This document shows, one piece after another, positions 7,099 to 15,821 of a stretch of DNA of 18,819 bases. This DNA is from Tritrichomonas foetus (taxonomy: Eukaryota; Parabasalia; Tritrichomonadida; Tritrichomonadidae), in assembly GCA_001839685.1 (NCBI GenBank), contig MLAK01000875.1:1-18819 (forward strand), given 5' to 3'. The notes under the pieces were generated by a model. The model ran no database searches and had not been told where the DNA came from. It saw only the letters and a program-made list of their open reading frames with translations. The stretch's first letter is position 1. Each line of letters begins with the position of its first letter. The position numbers were made by a program, and so were the translations under genes.

Positions 7099-8538
7099 CT
7101 AAGCATCTTCACTTACAAGTTGATCATATTCAATCATTACATAAATTTCCCATGGTGTGAATTTCTTCGACATATCCTCCATATCAGGATCCATGGAAGG
7201 AAATTGGTATTCTTTAATAAGGAATTTTTGTAAATCAAACAAGGTATTAAAGAAAACGTCAGCCATCTTTGATTTGACAAGATCACTAAGCGTTATAAAT
7301 GAAGAATCTTCAGGACTAACTATATCAATAAGTTGCTTGAAAATGTTATCAAATGAAATTGTTTCATGGCCGGTTATTCTCATTCTTTCATATTGAGTTT
7401 TATATAAATCTTCAACTTCTTTCAAAGATAAAATGCCATCATCGTCAAGATCACACAATTTATACCAAAAATTAATCGATGTTAGATTCGTTTTATCTTC
7501 AGAACTCATTAATAAATAAGAAAATGAAATAAAATCAATTAATTTCTTTCGATTTGATGATCGTGGATAGAATCCAGCTTGAAAATATCGTTCAATAACA
7601 ATAGGAGTAATTCCAGAATCATTGAACTTTAATAATTCTTCTTTATTTAAATAGCCATCACCATCAGAATCCAAATCCCAAAACTTACAAAAAGTTACAT
7701 AAAAATGCTGATAATTAAAAGCATGTTGTGAATCATTAACATCAGTCATTCGTTCAGCTTTATAAAACATTGACGCTAAATCAACTTTTCTGAACTGGTA
7801 AAGTCCAACTGTTCCTCTAAGTTCATCATCCATTATATAAAAACAACGAGCAATAATAAAATCGATAAATTTTTCTTGAAAAAGTTCTTCTTCTTTTAGA
7901 AATTTAAGCGAATTGTGTGTTTTAACAATAGCTTTAACGAATGGAATTAAATCTGAAGGAAATATAAAATCTCTATCGTCATTTCCAATAATAAAATTAA
8001 AAAATCGTTCATTATAATCTCTTCCAAGAATATTCTTATTCCAAAACTTTGACAGCTTTTCGCCGGTTGTCAAGCCGCGTAATTTAAGTAGAAGTGGAGC
8101 AAAGCATCTTGGAAGGTGACAAAAACCTTGAATCAATGGTTCGATTTTATCCGTTGATATTTTATCGAGTTTTGAAAGCTGTAAAATTGTGGAGGCTTCT
8201 TTTGAATTTTCTTTTGGCCCATAAAAGGTCGGAATTTGCTTGCCTTTTGGAATTAACGGTTCTATTTCAGATTTTTGTGGTTTCGATGCTTTTGTTTCCG
8301 TTTTTGGTGAGCGTGATGATACTGTAACTGAAGGAGGTTTTGGACCGGGTCGCGAATTAGATGAAGTTAAGACGTCAAACACAGAAAAATCGAAATTTAC
8401 TTTTTTTCCGGCTTCGAGTAAAGATGCTGCATTTTTTATAGATTCGAGTATCGGAGTGGCTGATGTCTGTGTTAAATATTGTGCGAAAAATTCGTCGAGT
8501 TTGAGAAAATGAAACGTTTCAAATTCTTCATCATTCAT
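7099..8538 (-). CDS. PP2A B'' (PR72/PPP2R3-type) regulatory subunit with EF-hands
   Basis: The 479-residue protein matches the B'' family of protein phosphatase 2A regulatory subunits. These bind the PP2A scaffold/catalytic core and give it Ca2+-dependent targeting. Family marks, in order: IPTFYGP (102-108), the signature that opens the B'' core; a helical EF-hand-like first half; a canonical EF-hand loop D290-S-D-G-D-G...E301; a second canonical loop D363-L-D-D-D-G...E374, preceded by NFWYKLCDLDDDG and followed by YKTQYERM; and a C-terminal TPWEIYVMIEYDQL (461-474), matching the family's closing W...EYxxL element. Residues 58-100 are Ser/Pro/Lys-rich and probably disordered. All Ca2+ ligands are present in both loops. 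The ATG at 8538 gives a normal length. It is co-oriented with the Ca2+-ATPase upstream, but 1 kb separates them. Confidence 0.9.
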   Translation of the reverse strand: MNDEEFETFHFLKLDEFFAQYLTQTSATPILESIKNAASLLEAGKKVNFDFSVFDVLTSSNSRPGPKPPSVTVSSRSPKTETKASKPQKSEIEPLIPKGKQIPTFYGPKENSKEASTILQLSKLDKISTDKIEPLIQGFCHLPRCFAPLLLKLRGLTTGEKLSKFWNKNILGRDYNERFFNFIIGNDDRDFIFPSDLIPFVKAIVKTHNSLKFLKEEELFQEKFIDFIIARCFYIMDDELRGTVGLYQFRKVDLASMFYKAERMTDVNDSQHAFNYQHFYVTFCKFWDLDSDGDGYLNKEELLKFNDSGITPIVIERYFQAGFYPRSSNRKKLIDFISFSYLLMSSEDKTNLTSINFWYKLCDLDDDGILSLKEVEDLYKTQYERMRITGHETISFDNIFKQLIDIVSPEDSSFITLSDLVKSKMADVFFNTLFDLQKFLIKEYQFPSMDPDMEDMSKKFTPWEIYVMIEYDQLVSEDA

Positions 8539-8914
8539 TAGATATATAACTTTTTCAAAATGTTAACTTTTTAAATATCCATATTTTCATAGTTTATTTG
8601 GTTTTAAGAATTCAAATGGTGGTAATGAGGATTTTTATTAAAATTGAATAACATCCAAAAAAAGTCGTTTATCATCTTTATTCTTCAAAGAACGGAGAAG
8701 CCTTCAGCGCTGATCTTTTAAAAAATTACTCAATACGAACCAAGCATTTATATACATCCTTACCGATCCGATCCTAATTTTACAGCTGATAATTAAATTT
8801 CCACATTTCCTCAAATCGATATTTCATTAATCTAGCCTATATAATTTTTAGCATTTCAGATATTATTAATGATTGCTTGATGTCAAAACAGCTGGCCTTA
8901 AAGTCAACATAAAC

Positions 8915-8983
8915 GAACTATCGCATATCGAAATAAACAAATTGTATAAGACAAATATTGTTTATTTAGATATACGATAGTTC
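8915..8983. repeat. Long inverted repeat / hairpin
   Basis: Left arm 8915-8940 (starts GAACTATCG, ends AAATAAACAA) and right arm 8958-8983 are reverse complements at 24 of 26 positions, around a 17-nt loop. With a one-base bulge the pairing extends a few more bases outward (AAAC / GTTT). This is far beyond chance for short AT-rich DNA, because the arms include mixed-sequence segments such as CTATCG/CGATAG. It could be a small RNA hairpin, a MITE remnant or a protein-binding palindrome. Confidence 0.75.
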
Positions 8984-9455
8984 TGTTTTAGCTTCTTATT
9001 TTGTCCTATTTCCTTGTATCTTCCCTTCTTCTCTGATTTTTTCTTCCTTTTTTGAAAATCATCCTTTAATGCTTTTTTTTAATACATGTGACGATAGAAA
9101 AAAATTAATAAACAACCATAAAAGAAAAAAAGCAGAGGTACTTCATGTCTGATCCAACAGGATTAAGGTAGGAATCATATTATAAGTTTATCATCACATT
9201 TTATATATATTGGGATGACTTAAACTAAAAATTATAAGCACAATTTAGGTATTATGTCATCAAATTTTATCAAATACCCAAAAATTAGATTTGAATTTTT
9301 TAATATTGTGATTCTCAATTTACATTAATTTTTCATTTTGATGATGCTATAGCTGTTGCAAAGACATCAATAATACATATCAAATATTATTTTTTAACAA
9401 AAATGTTTATTCGCGAGTTGAAGTCCTCTAAAAAGATATATTTAAATCATAAGGT

Positions 9456-9462
<7 letters not shown>

Positions 9463-9510
<48 letters not shown>
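9463..9510. repeat. Poly-A tract (48 A), preceded by 8 T
   Basis: An uninterrupted A-run on the plus strand, immediately preceded by T8 (9455-9462). It lies about 40 bp past the stop codon of the minus-strand Ca2+-ATPase, so on the gene's own strand it reads as poly-T. It is therefore not a fossil mRNA tail of that gene. It may act in transcript ending or nucleosome exclusion; its true length may differ from the assembly. Confidence 0.9.
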
Positions 9511-9512
<2 letters not shown>

Positions 9513-9552
9513 AACTAACCTCAATATTCTTACTTATATTTAATTCATAATT

Positions 9553-12525
9553 CTATGCATCAAGGTATGCACTTTCCTCATCTTCAAGATCTTTATCATT
9601 TTTCTTTTTATCAAAAATAGACATTTCCCATTGTTCTTCACCTGGAACATTTTCATAGAATTTTTTGATTTCATTCTTCCGTGTCTCTCGAAGAGCATTT
9701 AATTTGGCTGTTGTATTGTCTTTGAGTCTAATGCATCTTAAAATTGCACCAATAATCAATGATCCAGCACCAAATGCAAGACAGATCAGCCATTCATCCC
9801 ATCTCAAGTGGACTGTCATGAATGCAGACTTTGCAAGTTCCAACAAAATTGCTTGAAGTCCTGCAATGAGGAAAAATATGGCTATAAAGTAAAAATTTGT
9901 AAACAAACCGTCCATAACTGACATATCTTGTCCTGCAACTCTAGCATTAATTAAGTTAAAAACTTGGCAATAAACAAATGCATTGAAAACCATTGTTGAG
10001 ACATGTTTTTCTTGAAGTGCATCAGTTGGTTCATCTATTCCAAAAATCTTTTTATCGCCAAATAAAATCAAGAAAAGAACAATAAGTTGATATATGCAAT
10101 GTCCAGTAATATTTCTAAATAATACATTTGAAATTAAACCATCTGATTCACCATATGGTGGACGATTTAATAGGGCTTCTGAAGGTGATCTTGTTGCCAA
10201 AGCTAAAGCACCAAGTGAATCCATGATAAGATTAACCCATAACAGTTGAATCATCTTAAGTGGTGAATTATGAAGAACACATGATCCAATGAAGGCAATG
10301 ATCATAGCAGTAAAGTTAACAGTTAACTGGAATTGTAAGAATCCACGAACATTGTCATACACACATCTTCCCCATTTCAAGGCAGCTACGATTGAATTGA
10401 AGTTATCATCAAGAATAACAATATCTGAAGCCATTTTAGCTAATTCTGTTCCACATTGACCCATAGAAAGACCAACGTTTGCTTTCTTGAGAGCTGGAGA
10501 ATCATTTGAGCCATCTCCTGTAACAGCAACAACTTCACCCGACTCCATTAAAAGTGATACTAACCTTAATTTGTCACGTGGTGATGATCTTGCAAGAACT
10601 CTAAGATTCGGAAGTAAATCAATGAGTTCTAATTTCGATTTTTTAGCAAAATCTTCCCCGAGCATTGCAATATTATCTTCGCTTAAAATTCCACATTCCT
10701 TGGCAATAGCTTTGGCAGTATTAATATAATCTCCAGTAACCATTCTAACAACAACTTGAGCTCTATTGCATTGTTCTATTGCATGAATAACTTCAGGTCT
10801 TAGCGGATCTTGAATTCCAACAAGTGCAATTACTGTTAGATTTTGCTCAATAACAGCAGGATCGTCCCATTCACTCTGTTTTTCAGTACCTTCAAGATCA
10901 TTATAGGCTAAGAGCATTGTACGAAGTGACATATCTGCATATTCAGTCACTTTATCTAATAACTGTTGGTGAATATCCTCTGTTAATTCTTTTCTGGATC
11001 CATCAGATTTAAGATAATGTGAGCAAGTGCGAAGAACAAAATCAGGAGCTCCTTTGGTATAAACTCTAAACTGACCATTTTTAGCAATAATTGTAGACAT
11101 TTTTTTGCGTGCTGAAGAAAATTCATGTAAAATTACAATCGGATTATCGTCACGAATTTGTTTGTAATCAATACCAAAATTAGGAAGCATTTGGAGTAGC
11201 GCACATTCTGATGATGAACCAACATATTCTGGTTGAGTATGACCCTCTTTTACTGTCATAAATGCATTGGTATTAATGGCAACAGATTCGCAAAATATCT
11301 CTTCCATTTCTTTAGTTAGTTCGGGTTTTTGTCCTTGATCTGTTCCATCATTAAAGAATTTAACAACTGTCATTTTATTTTGAGTTAATGTTCCTGTTTT
11401 ATCTGAGCAAATTGTAGTTGCACCACCCATTGTTTCACATGCCTGAAGATGTCTAACAAAATTATTGTCTTTCATCATTCTTTTCATTGAAAACCCAAGT
11501 GATAAAGTAACAGCTAATGGAAGACCTTCAGGAACAGCACAAATGAAAATTGTGACACCAATCATGAATTTTTCTACAAGATCATTTAGCCATTTATTTT
11601 CAAATTTTCCTAACTCTTTCTTCATATCAACAACATCAATGATCCAGAAGATTAACAAAACCACAAATGTTAAAACAGCACCTGCTAATCCAATATATGT
11701 CAAAAGGACAGCAACTTTATCAAGCTTCTTCTCTAATGGAGATTTTTCTTCATCTTGTGATAACTTTTGAATATCCAACATTCTTGATCCTGATTGAGAA
11801 TGTGGGCCAACCGCAGCGACTAAAACATGGGCATCGCCTGATTCAACAGCACCACCACCTAAAACAAATGGCTTTTCTTCTGATACAGATACAGCACAGG
11901 ATTCTCCAGTTTCTTGTGAATTATCACACTTCAAATTATGTCCACTGATGTAAAATCCATCTGCCGCTACTCTGTCTCCATTCTTCAGTGTTAGAATATC
12001 ACCAACAAGTAATTCTGTGTTTAAGATTTGTGTTTCTTGTCCACATCTGATAACACTAATATTAAATTCATTTTTCAATTTATTGATTTCCATGAAGCTT
12101 TGTTGTTGTGCATAATTTGTTTGTGTTTGCACAATGGCGACAAGTAAAACAGCTACAAAAATTGAAATTGTATCAATAAAGTCTTCTGCTTTGATTTTAT
12201 CTTCTGGTGGGAAAACACATGTTAATATCAATGAAATACAAGCAGAAATAATAAGGATTCTTAACATTAAATCTTCAAAACAATTAATAAACATTCTACA
12301 CCAATGTTCTTTTGGGGGGTCAGGTAAAACGTTGATTCCCCATTTTTCTCTTCTTTCGGTAAAATTATTGTCTTTTTCTATTTGTGATAAACCAGTTTCA
12401 AGATCGGTTTCAAAAGCTTCAACATAAGGAGCAAGACCACCTGCCTCAATGAATGCCTTTCCGGCATTTTCGCTTCCGCTCCTTTCAAATATCTCGAGAA
12501 TAACTTCTTTGGTAACACCCGCCAT
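9553..12525 (-). CDS. Plasma-membrane-type Ca2+-transporting P-type ATPase (P2B/PMCA)
   Basis: The 990-residue P2B pump exports Ca2+ from the cytosol across the plasma membrane or into acidic stores, at the cost of ATP. Visible elements in order: M1-M2 hydrophobic segments (about 86-105, 117-133); actuator motif QETGES (204-209); M3 (272-297); M4 with PEGLPLAVTLSLGFSMKRM (332-350); the phosphorylated aspartate in DKTGTLTQ (D375); nucleotide-binding KGAPD (491-495); hinge TGDGSNDSPAL (669-679); M5 with QFQLTVNF (N737); M6 with LLWVNLIMDSLGALALAT (N765, D769); then M7-M10 to about 930. The N765/D769 pair and PEGLP are the single-site Ca2+ ligands of PMCA pumps. The tail after M10 is only ~60 residues, so a long animal-type calmodulin-binding domain is absent. 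The hinge reads SND-S rather than the usual TND-A. ATG at 12525. Confidence 0.97.
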   Translation of the reverse strand: MAGVTKEVILEIFERSGSENAGKAFIEAGGLAPYVEAFETDLETGLSQIEKDNNFTERREKWGINVLPDPPKEHWCRMFINCFEDLMLRILIISACISLILTCVFPPEDKIKAEDFIDTISIFVAVLLVAIVQTQTNYAQQQSFMEINKLKNEFNISVIRCGQETQILNTELLVGDILTLKNGDRVAADGFYISGHNLKCDNSQETGESCAVSVSEEKPFVLGGGAVESGDAHVLVAAVGPHSQSGSRMLDIQKLSQDEEKSPLEKKLDKVAVLLTYIGLAGAVLTFVVLLIFWIIDVVDMKKELGKFENKWLNDLVEKFMIGVTIFICAVPEGLPLAVTLSLGFSMKRMMKDNNFVRHLQACETMGGATTICSDKTGTLTQNKMTVVKFFNDGTDQGQKPELTKEMEEIFCESVAINTNAFMTVKEGHTQPEYVGSSSECALLQMLPNFGIDYKQIRDDNPIVILHEFSSARKKMSTIIAKNGQFRVYTKGAPDFVLRTCSHYLKSDGSRKELTEDIHQQLLDKVTEYADMSLRTMLLAYNDLEGTEKQSEWDDPAVIEQNLTVIALVGIQDPLRPEVIHAIEQCNRAQVVVRMVTGDYINTAKAIAKECGILSEDNIAMLGEDFAKKSKLELIDLLPNLRVLARSSPRDKLRLVSLLMESGEVVAVTGDGSNDSPALKKANVGLSMGQCGTELAKMASDIVILDDNFNSIVAALKWGRCVYDNVRGFLQFQLTVNFTAMIIAFIGSCVLHNSPLKMIQLLWVNLIMDSLGALALATRSPSEALLNRPPYGESDGLISNVLFRNITGHCIYQLIVLFLILFGDKKIFGIDEPTDALQEKHVSTMVFNAFVYCQVFNLINARVAGQDMSVMDGLFTNFYFIAIFFLIAGLQAILLELAKSAFMTVHLRWDEWLICLAFGAGSLIIGAILRCIRLKDNTTAKLNALRETRKNEIKKFYENVPGEEQWEMSIFDKKKNDKDLEDEESAYLDA

Positions 12526-12540
12526 TAAAATTACTTTTTT

Positions 12541-12545
12541 AATGA
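12541..12545 (-). promoter_or_regulatory. Candidate initiator of the Ca2+-ATPase gene
   Basis: On the minus strand this reads TCATT, matching the trichomonad Inr TCA-Py-(T/A). Its A would lie about 18 nt upstream of the ATG, the distance typical of the short 5' UTRs of this group. Together with an M3/Myb-like box about 65 nt further upstream it makes a plausible core promoter. Chance occurrence cannot be excluded. Confidence 0.3.
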
Positions 12546-12607
12546 AATGGTGAAATGAAAATCGATAAATTTCGTATATCAGCTATCAATCGGTCAACAA
12601 CAAGTCA

Positions 12608-12615
12608 CAACCGTT
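12608..12615 (-). promoter_or_regulatory. M3 / Myb-recognition-like box
   Basis: On the minus strand this reads AACGGTTG, a match to the Myb-type recognition element and to the degenerate M3 core-promoter motif described for Trichomonas vaginalis. It is about 85 nt upstream of the Ca2+-ATPase start. The assignment relies on a short recalled consensus and is tentative. Confidence 0.25.
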
Positions 12616-13105
12616 TTATTGACCCAAAAATGGCATTTCTTCATGAACAACATCAGCTTTTTGATGATGATATTTTTTGTTATTCAATAGACTTTATTTT
12701 CATATTAGCTTTTTCAATTAAGACTTCAATTTCGTCTTGAATACAGTCTTTTATTTCAAATGGTGAAAGCCCTATCGATTTAGTTAAGATCAATAAAATG
12801 ACAAGATATATATTCAAGTGTGTGTGAAGTCAAATCAACGAATGAACAAGATTTTCTTTTGCGACAATCAAAACTAATATTTTCCAATTTTTGATGTCAT
12901 TTTTTCTCCCTTTATTTCATTTTGTTGATCAATATTAAAAGATATTTGTATGGAAATATTAATAAATAAAAGGAGCTTTATAAAAATAATTTGTTTATAC
13001 ATCATAGAACAAAATTTCGGTATATTTCTCCTTATTTTTTCTAATTTGAATTACTTAATATCAGTATGATTCGAAATTTTTAACAATTATGAAAATTTTA
13101 AGTCT

Positions 13106-13112
13106 CACCTTT
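13106..13112 (+). promoter_or_regulatory. M5-like (CCTTT) start-site element for the RasGEF gene
   Basis: The sequence CTCACCTTT contains CCTTT directly after a TCA. In Trichomonas vaginalis the M5 motif (CCTTT) overlaps the transcription start of genes lacking an Inr. Here it would give a leader of about 230 nt to the preferred ATG at 13339 (or about 75 nt to the ATG at 13186), which is long for the group. That weakens the call. Confidence 0.2.
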
Positions 13113-13338
13113 AATTCATCATTGATCACATTAACACTCTTAAAAATATGAAAGCAGATCAGATATTACATAATAGCCTTGTATTATGATTCTTGTCATA
13201 ACAAAATTCTTCTTTAATTTCCATGAATACATCAATTTAAAAAGTGATACTACTTTTATGATGGTGCCGATAAATTGCTCATTTCACATCAAAATTTTAA
13301 CCAATATCTCACAAAATATTCACCTCCAATCATCAGAA

Positions 13339-15393
13339 ATGATGCGAGAAAACAGTCAAATTAGTTCACAATCATCATCATTTTTAAATCCCTCTTCTTC
13401 AAGTTCCCCATTAAATGAATCCCAAAGAATGTATGCCCAATCATACTACAGTCGTCATAAACATTTTTCGTTGTATGATCACAGCTGTAATATAAAACAT
13501 CAAAGGCCTATCCTTCCAACAAGTGCAGAATATGATATGATGCGAGAAAACTTTTTCTTAAATGATGATATTGACCGTTCCGAATGGTATTCTAAACTCC
13601 TATCAGAAAACCCTGAAATAAAAAATTTTATTGAAAGAATTGATCCAATGACACGTGCTTCTACATTTGGAAGATTATATTTACCTCCAAATAGGATGAT
13701 TGATCAACAAACTCTTTTATCTTTAATATCACAACATTTCCGAACATTAGGTTTGATTGATGCACAAAGTTCACTCCACTCTGAATGGGATTGTTTAGGT
13801 CAAATCCCAGCACATATGATGTTCTCGGAACTAACAAACATAATTCAGATAGGAATATCTAGATCAGAGAAATTTTGGGAGCTGTCAATGCCTTCTCCAT
13901 CATTGCATGAAGATGCAAGCAAATTACTTGATGAAGAAATCTCCAGGACAATTGGTGGAACTCCTTTCATTCCTGAAGACTTGACACCATTATCTTCAGA
14001 GAGATTTGGAGACTCAAAGTTTTTCCATATAGATGAAAATACTAAAAAACCACCAGAAGTATCATTAAATCAATTAATATGGCTTTTGACAACAGATTTA
14101 AAAGATAATGAGGAATCAAATATATCTGATGATGTTTTCCTCGAAAGTAATCCAAATGACAACACAAAAGATGAAAAATATAATGATATTAATGTACATA
14201 CACATTGTGTGAGTAACATTAAAAGCATTTCTGATCAGATAGATATTACCAAAATCAGAATACCAAAGAATTTGACCAATGCTGTCTGTTTAATGTACAA
14301 ATCATTTACAACTTCCAAAATATTTTTCACAAAACTCCGTGAACGATTCAATGTTGCTTTTAATGAGCCTTTAGAAACGCGAATGAGATCAATTATTTTG
14401 ACTTTAAAATTATTTAAGGCATGGATAAATGATCAACAGGAATTCATTGAACCTCCAGTGTTAGAAGCTGCCAGATCATTCGTAAGTTCAGAATTAAATA
14501 AAATTGTTCCAAATTACACTGCAAACATTTTTACATCAAAAGACAGTATGATAAATATTAGGTCTACTGAAGTAATAGATTATTCTAAGGCACCTAAAGT
14601 TGATATAGGTCATTGTTTTAACATTTGGACAGGTGACTTTTCAATATTTGATTTACCTGCAATCGAAATTGCTCGACAAATGACAATTTTATCATGCACA
14701 AAATATTACCAGATCTCTCGAAATGAACTTCTTGACAGTGCATGGACTGTTGCAAGATTTAAACATAGAGCTCCTAACGTTATTGCCATTACTGATAGAT
14801 TTAATTTAATATCAAGTTGGGTTCAGACAACAATATTGACTGAACCATCTCTTCAAATGAGATTATTAAAAATGCGGTTTTTATTAAATGTTATGAATCA
14901 ATTAAAAAAAATGCAAAACTATCTTGACTTTATTGCTATTCATAGTGGTTTTGCAGCTCCTAGTATTGATAGACTATTTATTCATAGATCACTTTTACCA
15001 GATGATATGCAAAAAGATCTTGATGAAGCAATGGAAATCGAAAGTCCACTAAATAACTACAAAAATATGAGAGAAATTCACAAAATTATTTTAGCATCAG
15101 GTAAACCATCACTTCCATTGATTACAGTACTCCTTAGTGACATTTGTATGTATAGTGATAATACTAAAACATTTGTTAATTCTTTAATTAACATTAAAAA
15201 ATGTACAAGAATGTTGAAACTAATTCAATCTTTAGAAGATTTTAAAAAGAGAAAGTATCGTTTTCTTCCAATTGAGCAGGTCCAGGATAAGTTATCTATG
15301 CTTGAAATAATGGATGATGATTCACTATTTGAATTATCAAAAGATGTTGAACCTGAAAATGCTTCACTCAACACATTAAGAGATCAATCATAA
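13339..15393 (+). CDS. LisH + RasGEF domain protein (Ras-family guanine nucleotide exchange factor)
   Basis: This exchange factor would switch on a Ras-family GTPase by releasing GDP. Residues are numbered from an in-frame ATG at 13186; I prefer ATG 13339 (M52), because the first 51 residues are AT-driven and hydrophobic while the next stretch (Ser-rich 57-79) is typical of this family. A LisH-like helix pair, IDQQTLLSLISQHF (172-185) with ...LGLIDAQSSL, follows a conserved-looking FGRLYLPPN. A RasGEF N-terminal (REM) module starts LNQLIWLLTT (294-303) and resumes VCLMYKSFTT (367-376) to about 415, split by a ~60-residue acidic Asn/Asp-rich insert. The catalytic CDC25 domain spans about 482-715: FSIFDLPAIEIARQMT, FNLISSWVQTTIL (539-551), FIAIHSGFAAPSIDRL (582-597), KPSLPLITVLLSDI (640-653). 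The last motif corresponds to the usual PxxPYLGxxLxDL with Leu in place of the Tyr. Confidence 0.88.
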   Translation: MMRENSQISSQSSSFLNPSSSSSPLNESQRMYAQSYYSRHKHFSLYDHSCNIKHQRPILPTSAEYDMMRENFFLNDDIDRSEWYSKLLSENPEIKNFIERIDPMTRASTFGRLYLPPNRMIDQQTLLSLISQHFRTLGLIDAQSSLHSEWDCLGQIPAHMMFSELTNIIQIGISRSEKFWELSMPSPSLHEDASKLLDEEISRTIGGTPFIPEDLTPLSSERFGDSKFFHIDENTKKPPEVSLNQLIWLLTTDLKDNEESNISDDVFLESNPNDNTKDEKYNDINVHTHCVSNIKSISDQIDITKIRIPKNLTNAVCLMYKSFTTSKIFFTKLRERFNVAFNEPLETRMRSIILTLKLFKAWINDQQEFIEPPVLEAARSFVSSELNKIVPNYTANIFTSKDSMINIRSTEVIDYSKAPKVDIGHCFNIWTGDFSIFDLPAIEIARQMTILSCTKYYQISRNELLDSAWTVARFKHRAPNVIAITDRFNLISSWVQTTILTEPSLQMRLLKMRFLLNVMNQLKKMQNYLDFIAIHSGFAAPSIDRLFIHRSLLPDDMQKDLDEAMEIESPLNNYKNMREIHKIILASGKPSLPLITVLLSDICMYSDNTKTFVNSLINIKKCTRMLKLIQSLEDFKKRKYRFLPIEQVQDKLSMLEIMDDDSLFELSKDVEPENASLNTLRDQS

Positions 15394-15596
15394 GCTTATC
15401 TCTATATAGTCATATGTTCATATGTAAATAAGTGTTTTTTGGTAATCATTCATTTTGTTCTTTATGTCATTTTTTCCCATTCTTACTCTTATGTTTGTTA
15501 GTTTATATTCAATGTCAACAGATAAAACAATATAATAAACTTTTAATTTTGTGATTAAAAAAAAATCATTGAAAATGATGGAAAAAAGTATTTTAT

Positions 15597-15821
15597 TTAG
15601 CAAATCAAACATTTTTTATGGTGTTTATTTTTGTTTTCATGCGTCTGTTTCTTTATTTTGTCCTCTTCATTTTCTACTTTCGCTTTTTCCTCGTTTATGT
15701 GCTGATCTCTTTCAGCAGTCTTGACTGCGTTTTCTCCTGTCATTATTGTAGTAGAATCCATGTTTCCATTAATTTGTGCAAGTTTACTTCTTCTGTCTTG
15801 AGCATGTTGTGGTGATGACAT
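15597..15821 (-). CDS. Small charged protein with polybasic CaaX box
   Basis: The frame encodes 74 residues from a true ATG (15821). It is highly charged and helical (Glu/Lys/Asp/Gln rich) and ends NKHHKKCLIC. The last four residues fit a CaaX prenylation box (Cys-Leu-Ile-Cys; terminal Cys is accepted by farnesyltransferase) behind a polybasic patch, the arrangement of membrane-anchored Ras/Rab-like tails. No GTPase domain is present. Residues 31-41 (NAVKTAERDQH) resemble the zero-layer region of R-SNAREs (an Arg within ERDQ), but the flanking hydrophobic heptads are poor, so a SNARE call is not safe. The ATG is preceded by TTTTTAACAG, a possible 3' splice site, and an in-phase open stretch lies 300 nt upstream. 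It converges on the RasGEF gene with about 200 bp between the stops. Real gene likely; full extent unsure. Confidence 0.5.
   Translation of the reverse strand: MSSPQHAQDRRSKLAQINGNMDSTTIMTGENAVKTAERDQHINEEKAKVENEEDKIKKQTHENKNKHHKKCLIC

Larger units (their letters stand above)
8539..9552. other. 1-kb non-coding region between PP2A B'' and Ca2+-ATPase genes
   Basis: No coding frame of convincing length or composition is present on either strand. It contains a 26-bp-arm hairpin (8915-8983), a pyrimidine-rich stretch (about 8990-9060) and the T8-A48 homopolymer at 9455-9510. The segment nearest 8538 should be the promoter of the B'' gene, and the segment nearest 9553 the 3' end of the ATPase gene. 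At about 1 kb it is clearly long for this gene-dense window and could host an unrecognised non-coding RNA. Confidence 0.5.
12526..13338. other. Divergent intergenic region (ATPase / RasGEF promoters)
   Basis: About 810 bp separates the divergently transcribed Ca2+-ATPase (leftward) and RasGEF (rightward) genes. It holds candidate promoter motifs for both and a tiny ORF at 13148-13189 (plus). No RNA gene is visible. The open stretch 13186-13338, in frame with RasGEF, is hydrophobic and unlike the rest of that protein, so I treat it as leader rather than coding. Confidence 0.45.

Noticed and set aside
9145..9171. ATG followed by seven codons and AGGTAGGAATC, as a possible first exon with a splice donor
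   Set aside because: No matching acceptor and branch motif or downstream coding stretch on the plus strand.
9463..9510. Poly-A tract as the tail of a retroposed cDNA
   Set aside because: The adjacent gene runs on the minus strand, so its tail would be poly-T on the plus strand, and no target duplication is seen.
9665..12427. Plus-strand frames opposite the Ca2+-ATPase
   Set aside because: Antisense shadows; their residues merely mirror conserved ATPase codons.
7099..12525. Ca2+-ATPase and EF-hand PP2A subunit as a co-regulated calcium cluster
   Set aside because: They are 1 kb apart with separate promoters expected, and neighbouring trichomonad genes are usually unrelated; no shared motif supports it.
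12555..12740. 61-codon plus-strand frame in the divergent promoter region
   Set aside because: Low-complexity AT-driven residues, overlaps the likely ATPase promoter, and has no family resemblance.
15418..15612. 64-codon minus-strand frame overlapping the 3' end of the CaaX gene
   Set aside because: Overlaps the better-supported frame, AT-driven Ile/Lys/Asn composition, no recognisable feature.
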